The translations under genes were made by a program, and so were the position numbers. The notes under the pieces are model-generated. The model was not told the DNA's origin. It saw nothing but the letters and a program-made list of their open reading frames with translations, and did not search any database. From Anaerolineales bacterium (GTDB taxonomy: Bacteria > Chloroflexota > Anaerolineae > Anaerolineales > E44-bin32), in NCBI GenBank assembly GCA_011772595.1, contig WVZH01000201.1, positions 996 to 13,820 of the forward strand: a DNA stretch of 12,825 nucleotides, in the 5' to 3' direction. Positions 7,184 through 12,825 of this stretch are shown piece by piece; positions within the stretch are counted from its first letter, which is position 1; each line of letters starts with the position of its first letter.

Positions 7184-7918
7184 TCAGTACAAATCGTTCC
7201 CGGTGAGCTTGATGAAGACATCCTCCAAGGTGGCTTGATCGTTCTCACCGTGGGTCGCTTTTAGATACTCTGGTGTATCGATCGCGACGATCTCACCCCG
7301 ATGGATGATCGCCACCCGATCGCTCAATCGATCGGCTTCCTCCATGTAGTGCGTGGTCAGGAAGACCGTCACCCCACCTTCAGCCAGATCGGCGATGATG
7401 GAACGGATCTCGCGCGCCACCCCAGGATCCAATCCACGAGTTGGCTCGTCGAGGAAGAGCACCTTGGGCTCGTGCAGCAACGCCCTGGCGATGAGCAACC
7501 GCTGTTTCATGCCGTTGGAGTATTTCTTGATCCGCTCTTTCGCACGATCCTGGAGTCCAACCTGCGCCAACACCTCGTCGATGCGACTTCTCTTCACGCC
7601 ATACAGTCGAGCCGAGAAGCGTAGATTGTCGAGGGCAGACAGCCGCTCATAAAGATTTTGATATTCGAACACGACGCCGATCTGTGGCATAAGGTTCAAC
7701 CGTTCCTGTACCACGTCAAACCCGACGACATGCGCCGAACCTGATGTGGGTCGAAGCTGGCCTGTGAGCACTTTGATCGTGGTTGACTTTCCTGCTCCAT
7801 TGGGACCGAGAAAGCCGAAGACCTCAGCGTAGTCCACGTCGAAGGTGATGCCTTGGACAGCTTTCACGCCGTTGTAGTACCTGTGCAGTTCGTTGACTTC
7901 AATCGCTTTCATCCTCAT
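7184..7918 (-). CDS. ABC transporter ATP-binding protein (NatA/CcmA type)
   Basis: About 244 residues and fully equipped: Walker A GPNGAGKST (residues 38-46), signature YSNGMKQR (133-140), Walker B LFLDEP with catalytic glutamate (154-159), D-loop RGLD, and switch histidine in TTH (190). The Q-loop region reads VVFEYQNLYERLS, with E where glutamine is usual. It should energise the three ABC-2 permeases downstream; it is the only intact ATPase in the window. Possible starts are ATGs at 7918 and 7912; GAGG lies 3 and 9 nt before them respectively, and the protein differs by only two residues. The short C-terminus (LEDVFIKLTGNDLY) is typical of drug/bacteriocin export ATPases. It forms an operon with the hypothetical and permease genes. 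Confidence 0.96.
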   Translation of the reverse strand: MRMKAIEVNELHRYYNGVKAVQGITFDVDYAEVFGFLGPNGAGKSTTIKVLTGQLRPTSGSAHVVGFDVVQERLNLMPQIGVVFEYQNLYERLSALDNLRFSARLYGVKRSRIDEVLAQVGLQDRAKERIKKYSNGMKQRLLIARALLHEPKVLFLDEPTRGLDPGVAREIRSIIADLAEGGVTVFLTTHYMEEADRLSDRVAIIHRGEIVAIDTPEYLKATHGENDQATLEDVFIKLTGNDLY

Positions 7919-7986
7919 TTTCCTCAAATTATCTTCATCGAGCACTCTGAACCGTTTGCTTGAAGCATCCTTTATGAGCTGCCAAC

Positions 7987-8015
7987 ACGATACTTTAACT
8001 GCAAGGGCATTGCAA
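7987..8015 (-). promoter_or_regulatory. Possible promoter of the ABC exporter operon
   Basis: On the minus strand TTGCAA (8010-8015) and TATCGT (7987-7992) are spaced 17 nt apart; each matches the consensus at 4 of 6 positions. It lies between a terminator-like hairpin and the ATPase start, where a promoter is expected. The match is modest. Confidence 0.35.
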
Positions 8016-8036
8016 TAAAAAGGCGCCGAACGGCGT
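8015..8036 (-). terminator. Second terminator-like hairpin after the ABC-LytTR gene
   Basis: On the minus strand CGCC (8035-8032) and GGCG (8027-8024) form a tight stem with a GTTC loop, followed by CCTTTTTATT. It would stop transcription from the upstream regulator before the exporter operon. Confidence 0.55.
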
Positions 8037-8102
8037 GGTTTCGAGGCTGAATGGAGAATGCAGGGGGTTTAACGGAGAAAAAAATCGGACCGTTTTCTCT
8101 AC

Positions 8103-8135
8103 AAAAAAGCCCCTTCAGGACAAACCTGGCCGGGA
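8103..8135 (-). terminator. First terminator after the ABC-LytTR gene
   Basis: On the minus strand CCC, then CAGG, loop TTTGT, CCTG, then GGGG form a stem with a small internal loop, followed by CTTTTTTGT. It begins about 36 bp past the ABC-LytTR stop codon. Confidence 0.6.
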
Positions 8136-8170
8136 GTATCCGTCATACCGATTGTGGCCCTAGCCTTGTC

Positions 8171-9166
8171 TCAATAGTCCAGCAGGTCTTTCAACTCGGC
8201 TGCAGAAGTTTTACTCAAGGGGATAAGGGTCGAGTCGGGGTCGTCCAATCTCAAACTGAAGCTGTTGCGGGTGAAGGGAATGACCTCGGTCACGTGCTGC
8301 AAGTTGACGAGGTAGCCCCGGTGAGCCCGGAAGAAACCGCTGCGGGCCAGACGCCCCTCCAGGTCGGAAAGGGTGAATTGAGTCGGAAGCGTTTCTCCGT
8401 CTGTGGTATGCAGCGCGGCACGGCCCTCTTCGGCGTCAGCGTAATATATATCACTAGGATTCAATAACGCCACCCGTCCCTCCAGTTTCACCGGGATTTT
8501 GAAGGGAAAGCGCTCCTCTTGTTCTTCGCCTGGTCGGGAGGTGGCAGTAATCCGGCCTTCATGGAGAACGTGAATCACATCGCAAATCGGTTCGAGGAGT
8601 GTGTCGTCGTCATCTAGGATGAGGATCGCCGCACCGGCATCGGCCCGCGATCGAATTAACCCCGAGAGCACGTTGATAGAAGACCCGTCGCAGCGGGCGA
8701 AGGGATCCACAAGAAGGAGAACTGCAGGATCGTGCAAGATCGCCCGACCGAACGCCAAACGCCGGGCCAGTCCGGAAGCCAGCTTGTTCATTTTGGCCTT
8801 GCCGTGGTCACCGAGTCCCACGCGCTCGAGTACTTCCTGTGCTTTGGACTTTGGCAGACCGTACAGCCTGGCGTGGAACTGAAGATTGCTGAGTGGAGAG
8901 CGTTGCTGGTAGAGACCGTCCTCGGCGAAGAGCACACCCACCTGACGGCTGTATGGATCGCGATCCGCGATGGGATCCAATCCTGATACCCGCACTGTGC
9001 CCGCAGATGGCCTGGCACGGCCGGTCAGTAGCTCAATCAGTTCGGATACGCCACTGCCCACGGGCCCGATCAGGGCAACCACCTCGCCGGCCCGAACGAC
9101 AAGCTCCGAGATATCGACCGCTGTGCGCTGATCTGTGATTTTCTGCAAATTCTTCAATTCAATCAT
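8171..9166 (-). CDS. Degenerate ABC ATPase domain fused to a LytTR DNA-binding domain
   Basis: 331 residues in two parts. Residues 1-215 are recognisably an ABC ATPase aligning along its length with the neighbouring intact one, but every catalytic motif is damaged. Walker A is GPVGSGVSE (34-42), with the lysine replaced by V40. The signature is LASGL. Walker B is LLLVDP, with aspartate replaced by V153 and glutamate by D154. The switch histidine is replaced in a DDDD run (185-188). Residues about 226-328 are a LytTR domain, with the usual strand pattern and the FFRAHRGYLVNLQHVTEV block. It therefore should not hydrolyse ATP and should bind DNA. I start at the ATG at 9166 (MIELKNLQKI), where ABC similarity begins; its ribosome site is weak (GGA, 7 nt). 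It probably regulates the adjacent exporter operon. Confidence 0.92.
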   Translation of the reverse strand: MIELKNLQKITDQRTAVDISELVVRAGEVVALIGPVGSGVSELIELLTGRARPSAGTVRVSGLDPIADRDPYSRQVGVLFAEDGLYQQRSPLSNLQFHARLYGLPKSKAQEVLERVGLGDHGKAKMNKLASGLARRLAFGRAILHDPAVLLLVDPFARCDGSSINVLSGLIRSRADAGAAILILDDDDTLLEPICDVIHVLHEGRITATSRPGEEQEERFPFKIPVKLEGRVALLNPSDIYYADAEEGRAALHTTDGETLPTQFTLSDLEGRLARSGFFRAHRGYLVNLQHVTEVIPFTRNSFSLRLDDPDSTLIPLSKTSAAELKDLLDY

Positions 9167-9191
9167 AGCTGATTCCGTCTGGAACGGATAA

Positions 9192-9203
9192 GCACGATCG
9201 TGC
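9192..9203. promoter_or_regulatory. 12-bp palindrome, possible operator
   Basis: GCACGATCGTGC is a perfect palindrome lying between the extended -10 and the start codon of the ABC-LytTR gene, roughly +8 to +20 of the expected transcript. LytTR proteins normally bind direct repeats, so the binder, if any, may be different. A palindrome of this length is expected a few times by chance in a window this size. Confidence 0.35.
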
Positions 9204-9217
9204 GCTCCCAACGATCC

Positions 9218-9227
9218 ATGATAGCAC
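9218..9227 (-). promoter_or_regulatory. Extended -10 promoter of the ABC-LytTR gene
   Basis: On the minus strand the sequence reads TGCTATCAT: an extended -10 (TGn) plus TATCAT, 5 of 6 to consensus at 9218-9223. The best -35 candidate, TTCACT (9239-9244), is poorly spaced at 15 nt, but extended -10 promoters tolerate this. The leader would be about 45 nt. Confidence 0.45.
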
Positions 9228-9233
9228 AATTAC

Positions 9234-9262
9234 TTGACAGTGAACTGCCCGGGTAATATACG
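9234..9262 (+). promoter_or_regulatory. Promoter-like pair on the plus strand
   Basis: A perfect TTGACA (9234-9239) is followed after exactly 17 nt by TATACG (9257-9262). It points into the spacer and then antisense to the DUF4157 gene. No plus-strand gene follows, so a small or antisense RNA is the only product it could have. It lies divergently beside the ABC-LytTR promoter. Confidence 0.4.
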
Positions 9263-9333
9263 TCGGTCCCCGGTCTGATCGCAATTGGAATATTCAGATT
9301 TTCAATTTGAGTCCTTATGGGATGTGTTCAATC

Positions 9334-9353
9334 AGAAGAAATGAAATTCTTCT
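9334..9353. repeat. Short inverted repeat
   Basis: AGAAGAA (9334-9340) and TTCTTCT (9347-9353) form a 7-bp stem with a 6-nt loop in the AT-rich part of the spacer. Function is unknown. Confidence 0.4.
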
Positions 9354-9394
9354 TACATTTACAGAATCTTACCGGATCCAAGGAGCCCCTCATC

Positions 9395-9441
9395 TTTGAC
9401 AAGGTGCTGTAAAAACCAGGGATGAAACAGCCTTGGTCAAA
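9395..9441. repeat. Imperfect inverted repeat (hairpin) in the spacer
   Basis: The left arm TTTGACAAGGTGCTGT (9395-9410) pairs with ACAGCCTTGGTCAAA (9427-9441): about 14-15 pairs with two small bulges and a 16-nt loop. No T-tract follows on either strand. It could be an RNA structure of a plus-strand transcript from 9262, or a factor-assisted 3' end for the DUF4157 mRNA. Confidence 0.6.
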
Positions 9442-9569
9442 TAATTCTTCATACGGAGGGATCGAACGTTACTTCCTATCAACCGCCCGCATGGCTCCCC
9501 CGTTTGCCATATGCTTCTCTATCACACACGGAAAACATACCAACCTGAATTAATAAGCCTTGCTCTTAG

Positions 9570-10982
9570 TTACAGTCTGAACTTAGTCACTACCCGTCGG
9601 TTCCGAGGTTCATACCTTTCAGTGGGGATAAGCAACTCCCTTTCTCCTTTGCTATTTGTAAAGATCGTGCTCGACGGGATGCAATAATTTTGAAGACCTG
9701 AACGTACCCTTTCAGCACGTCTCCAGCCAAGGCTTTCGTTGTATTCGACCGAACCTGGGGCGTCCGCATGGCCGGTTACCAGCGCCTCACCACGTTTGTG
9801 ACCCTTTTGCAATGATAGGACCTTCATCGATATCTCAGGGAGGTTCTTAAGATGGGTCGTTGTCAGGACTGCGCTATTAATTTGAAAATGATCGAGTGTA
9901 CAGTTCAAATGTGGCGGCAGCGGATAGGGAGACGGCTTTTCGTAATACCAACCGTCTTTTAGCTTAAAAACCGCCCTTCCACTGTCGTCCCTGGGAGAGC
10001 AAACATTAGATTTGGACGAATCTTCAACCTTATAATGGAACGACTCCCCTTGCCGCGTCGACTTAAAAAGCCCACGTTCCGGGTGTCCATGTTCCGCGGC
10101 AATCTCATTCTCGGTCTTGATGGTCTTATCATGCCCGGGTCGATTACCCTTGTCTCCCACATAACCTTGATTTAGTCTGCCGTGACCACACAACTCATGC
10201 GCCAAGATTCTCCACTTTGGCGCATAAATAGGTTCCCCTGAGGGTTTGAATGCGCCGAACTCGATTGCGTTGCCCGTGCCAGCTGCCATATGAATAAATG
10301 GGTGCGTCCCCGGGATTGTGTGTGGACCCACAGAAGGATAAGGTACCTTTACGACCAAATTATCACAGCCATACAAGCCATAATACCTGGGATTATTCGA
10401 TACGGTATGTACGTGGATGTTATAAGTCCGATTGGGATCATTCACCGTGTCACATATACATTCACACCCTAGGGGAGTATTTGGATCCTTGGCAGGTTCG
10501 GGAGGACAGTTCCCAACAATCGACCTTCCCGAAGCAATAAAAGTTCCTCCATCGCACAGGAAATTGAAATAGCCTGCGATCTCTCCAGCCGCAGACGCGG
10601 GATGGACGTTCACAAGTCTCCGAATCTCGTCTCTGCCCGTAGCATTCTCACGCTGCTGGACGATGTGCGTCAACTCGTGGGCCAACAATCGCTTTCCTGG
10701 GAATGTTGCGGGTCGGTATTTCCCATGATTGAAGTAAATGCTATTCCCATGGGTGAATGCTTGTGCATTGAGTCCCGCGCACATCTGGATCGCGTCGCCG
10801 CACGTGTGTACCCTCACGTCGCTGAAATCTGTTCCGAAGCGCGGCTCGAAGTAATCGCGCGTCGTTGTGGAAAGTGACTTGCCAGGACATCGGTTGGCGT
10901 GGATGCTGGCTTGAGAAAGCACCCTCTGCTGGGATTGGCCCTCCATAGGTTTTGGCCGAACGTATTCTTGCTCCTCTTCCAC
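9570..10982 (-). CDS. DUF4157 (eCIS-core) / HExxxH peptidase-like / OmpA-like protein, downstream part
   Basis: About 470 residues in three parts. Residues 33-110 are a DUF4157 domain (PGKSLSTTTRDYFEPRFG, then DFSDVRVHT) ending in the zinc motif HELTH followed by IVQQ (102-110). A central domain of unknown family holds a second metal-type motif, HELCGH (262-267), with ENEIAAEHG downstream as possible further ligands, and several cysteines (CECIC 173-177). Residues about 370-470 resemble an OmpA C-terminal peptidoglycan-binding domain (VTGHADAPGSVEYNESLGWRRAERVRSGL, R-NRRVVTKF). DUF4157 marks proteins linked to extracellular contractile injection systems. The coordinates begin at a GTG with no good ribosome site. 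The same frame stays open upstream to an in-frame TGA at 11085, beyond which the natural N-terminus lies, so this piece is probably not a complete gene. Confidence 0.85.
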   Translation of the reverse strand: MEEEQEYVRPKPMEGQSQQRVLSQASIHANRCPGKSLSTTTRDYFEPRFGTDFSDVRVHTCGDAIQMCAGLNAQAFTHGNSIYFNHGKYRPATFPGKRLLAHELTHIVQQRENATGRDEIRRLVNVHPASAAGEIAGYFNFLCDGGTFIASGRSIVGNCPPEPAKDPNTPLGCECICDTVNDPNRTYNIHVHTVSNNPRYYGLYGCDNLVVKVPYPSVGPHTIPGTHPFIHMAAGTGNAIEFGAFKPSGEPIYAPKWRILAHELCGHGRLNQGYVGDKGNRPGHDKTIKTENEIAAEHGHPERGLFKSTRQGESFHYKVEDSSKSNVCSPRDDSGRAVFKLKDGWYYEKPSPYPLPPHLNCTLDHFQINSAVLTTTHLKNLPEISMKVLSLQKGHKRGEALVTGHADAPGSVEYNESLGWRRAERVRSGLQNYCIPSSTIFTNSKGERELLIPTERYEPRNRRVVTKFRL

Positions 10983-11084
10983 TTCCGGTTCATCCTGGCG
11001 TTGGACCGGTGAGGTGCTATGCTCAGCGAGTGGTTGGGCTTGAACGACTTCTTCTTCCGGACACGCGGAATCGCCTTCCTCCGC

Positions 11085-11375
11085 TCAGGTGGGCTGCCGC
11101 TGGATCCCAGGTACTGACATGCGCAGCACGCGACCGGCGATTCTGTCGGCCTCCTGCTCGTAACGATCGCCGGGCTTGTTAACCTTGAGCTTGGTTTGCA
11201 CAAGTAAACAACGAGGACAGTCGCCGCCACAGCTACATACAGGCTTGCGCTGGATCATCAAGGAAGGTATCGAACTGACTGGCCGGGAATGAATCCGCAA
11301 TGACGCAGTCCCCCCATGGCGGACGGTTATGCGCCTGGTTGGTTCCAAGCGTAATACTCGACCTGTCGTCTTCAT
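11085..11375 (-). CDS. N-terminal fragment of the DUF4157 protein
   Basis: Ninety-six residues that end at TGA (11085-11087). It carries the short cysteine cluster VCSCGGDCPRC (residues 46-56) and then TKLKVNKPGDRYEQEADRIAGRV, the segment that normally leads a DUF4157 protein, followed by the linker start GIQRQPT. On its own it lacks the DUF4157 core. I use the ATG at 11375, preceded by a G-rich stretch (GGGGATGGGGGC); a GTG at 11405 is also in frame. The frame continues past the stop into the downstream piece without any shift, so this is the first part of one gene and not an independent gene. It lies about 96 bp after the toxin-like gene, probably in the same transcript. Confidence 0.7.
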   Translation of the reverse strand: MKTTGRVLRLEPTRRITVRHGGTASLRIHSRPVSSIPSLMIQRKPVCSCGGDCPRCLLVQTKLKVNKPGDRYEQEADRIAGRVLRMSVPGIQRQPT

Positions 11376-11471
11376 GCCCCCATCCCCCGTACCTACATCA
11401 TACACGCGGTTCGAGCTGGAGAGAAATCTTCAGACAAACCAACACAGAAGAACCTGCAATGGAAAGACCAA

Positions 11472-12825
11472 TCATTCGAATGGTATGAGCAATATTCCCT
11501 CTTGTGGTATGAGTGACGCACAGGCAGCACAAGCTGGACGGGAAGGAATGATTGCGATAATCTCGACATCTGCATTTGCGTTTTGGAACTCTATCAGGAG
11601 TTGTTCTGCATCCTCGGGTCGTGCTGCCGCCGCAGCCTCTTGCCTGCCTTTCGTACGCACCCTGGGTTCAGCCATGACGCGTGTCACACGAAGCTCATCC
11701 GCTTGAGCGTTCAGTACTGTTCCGATCCTGCCACCACGTGTTCCGGAGAATTTGTTGCGATTTGTGGCGAATAAAAAGCGCGGTTTCCCCTCCACCTTGG
11801 CAAATGCAACTGCGATCGTACTGTTCCTTCCCGCCCGGCCTGGTATTACCGTACGTAGCCCTTCCATTATTTCTCGCATTCTGTTGACATCATCCGCTGA
11901 AATCAGACCCCTCCGGATGGCATCCGTAAGCGGATCGACGGCCCCAGCGATGCCGCGCCCTCCTGGCGTAAAATCGCACTTCGAACATTTAATAAAGCCC
12001 GTGGCCTCCTCCGGATCAATCCTGTGCCACTTTCCGGTGGCTTCATCAAAGAATCTATAACTTTTACCCGCTTCACCAGCCTCGGTCACAAGCCAGATAC
12101 CGCGAGTAGCCTTCTCTTGAGCTTTCGCGCCACGACCTAGCTTACTTTTGAGTCGGTATGCTCCACGACCAATGAAAGCGACCGCACTTTGACCGCCACT
12201 CTTCACTGCAGTCACCACTTGCGATTGCAAAACTCTCGTTGCTAAGCGTGTTTTGGCCGCCTTCTTACCGGCAACCAAAGCGCCTCCGGGTGCAACAGCA
12301 AGCGCAGCGCCCTTCCAATCTCCTTGCGCCACTGATACGCCCGCTTCAGCAATGTCGACGAGAATCCCGAACGGCATGAAGGACATTAGGATCTCTGTCA
12401 TGATCATACCCATGATCGCGGATCCAAGCGCGTTCTGAGCCGCTTTGATGATTTGCCCCAGAATCACGTCCTCCGAGAAATCTGTAAGTCTCTGCTTATA
12501 GATTCGTCTACCCGGACGTTCAATAAAAAATACGCCGTAACCATTTGACCACAACAACTGTCTGCTCTTTTTCTTGGAAACATCAAAAATATCACCAACA
12601 CGAGCATTACCCAAAGAAAATCCACCAACTCGCCGAATCTCAACTATCTTGCTATCTTGTCTTGAGGCAACCTGAAAAAACTCTTCCACTGAGACTGGAA
12701 CCGGTCGAGAGACACCGGGCACAACGTAAAAAGTGCCACTGATGTCAACCGGCTCTTCAGGTTTGGCCCGTTCCTTCCATTCGGCAACAAACGGATGATA
12801 TCTCTCCTTAAGTACTCGTTTCCAG
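11472..12825 (-). CDS. Deaminase-like toxin/effector, C-terminal part (runs off window end)
   Basis: The frame is open from the window edge to TGA at 11472, giving 450 visible residues; an in-frame GTG at 12722 is not a credible start, because coding-like sequence (KERYHPFVAEWKERAKPEEP) continues upstream of it. Visible parts: a strand-rich region (1-115); a hydrophobic helical stretch with many Gly and Ala (about 120-184) that could insert into membranes; a basic linker; a CSKC pair (280-283); and a final domain of about 118 residues. That domain has the cytidine-deaminase-like order: a strand (TIAVAFAKVEGKPRFLFATN), a helix opening with DAEQ (405-408), and a strand then PACAAC (430-435). 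The usual zinc-binding histidine or cysteine before AE is aspartate here. Large proteins with toxin tails beside DUF4157 genes fit injected effectors. No immunity gene is recognisable. Confidence 0.8.
   Translation of the reverse strand, partial: WKRVLKERYHPFVAEWKERAKPEEPVDISGTFYVVPGVSRPVPVSVEEFFQVASRQDSKIVEIRRVGGFSLGNARVGDIFDVSKKKSRQLLWSNGYGVFFIERPGRRIYKQRLTDFSEDVILGQIIKAAQNALGSAIMGMIMTEILMSFMPFGILVDIAEAGVSVAQGDWKGAALAVAPGGALVAGKKAAKTRLATRVLQSQVVTAVKSGGQSAVAFIGRGAYRLKSKLGRGAKAQEKATRGIWLVTEAGEAGKSYRFFDEATGKWHRIDPEEATGFIKCSKCDFTPGGRGIAGAVDPLTDAIRRGLISADDVNRMREIMEGLRTVIPGRAGRNSTIAVAFAKVEGKPRFLFATNRNKFSGTRGGRIGTVLNAQADELRVTRVMAEPRVRTKGRQEAAAAARPEDAEQLLIEFQNANADVEIIAIIPSRPACAACASLIPQEGILLIPFE

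Larger units (their letters stand above)
9167..9569. other. Non-coding spacer between the DUF4157 gene and the ABC-LytTR gene
   Basis: About 400 bases with no gene I can support. It contains an extended -10 promoter for the ABC-LytTR gene, a 12-bp palindrome, a promoter-like pair on the opposite strand, and two hairpins, each listed separately. It is more AT-rich in its centre (about 9280-9360) than the flanking genes. No T-tract terminator is evident after the DUF4157 gene. Confidence 0.6.
9570..11375 (-). pseudogene. Full-length DUF4157 gene interrupted by one in-frame TGA
   Basis: Read in one frame from the ATG at 11375 to the TAA at 9570 there are 601 residue positions with a single stop at position 97. 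Residues on both sides fit one known architecture: a CxC..C..C head, TKLKVNKPGDRYEQEADRIA, a low-complexity acidic linker with repeated QRQ, then the DUF4157 core. There is no frame change. One substitution such as CGA to TGA would explain it. It may be a recent pseudogene, a sequencing error, or a stop that is read through. Confidence 0.75.

Noticed and set aside
11085..11087. TGA as selenocysteine or reassigned codon
   Set aside because: The position is in a disordered linker with no expected cysteine, no obvious SECIS-like hairpin follows, and TGA serves as the stop in several other genes here.
1..12825. CRISPR array, tRNA, rRNA, transposase or insertion-sequence ends
   Set aside because: I scanned both strands and saw no regular repeat-spacer pattern, no cloverleaf, no transposase motif and no target-site duplication.

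Overview
Every gene I can support lies on the minus strand, so the window reads biologically from right to left. Moderate GC, strong Shine-Dalgarno sequences, a TldD/TldE pair, a LytTR-fused ABC protein and DUF4157 proteins suggest a free-living bacterium. Chloroflexota (Anaerolineae-like) would fit, but this is a guess from gene content; there is no rRNA or marker gene to test it.

Layout from right to left. (1) 12825-9570 is an effector-like module. It starts with the 3' part of a large protein ending in a deaminase-like toxin domain. Next comes a DUF4157 (eCIS-core) metallopeptidase-like protein with a second HExxxH motif and an OmpA-like C-terminus. The DUF4157 reading frame is interrupted by one in-frame TGA at 11085-11087. 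(2) 9569-9167 is a non-coding spacer with promoter-like sequences on both strands and hairpins. (3) 9166-8171 encodes an unusual regulator: an ABC ATPase domain whose catalytic motifs are all degraded, fused to a LytTR DNA-binding domain. Two terminator-like hairpins follow it. (4) 7918-3287 is an ABC-2 exporter operon: one intact ATPase, one small tryptophan-rich protein of unknown function, and three tandem paralogous permeases, ending in a clear intrinsic terminator. (5) 3037-2167 is a DUF2975 membrane protein plus a YozG-like XRE regulator. Its promoter carries a 7-bp-phased array of TTATCG motifs. (6) 2166-1638 is non-coding and holds a long imperfect hairpin. (7) 1637-1 is a tldD-tldE operon cut by the window edge.

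Likely interplay. The pseudo-ATPase/LytTR protein is adjacent to, and probably regulates, the exporter operon. A dead ABC domain could pair with the live ATPase and so sense transporter state; this is inference. The DUF2975/XRE pair looks self-contained and autoregulated. The DUF4157 and deaminase-like proteins look like cargo of an extracellular contractile injection system or polymorphic toxin system, but no structural injection genes are in the window.
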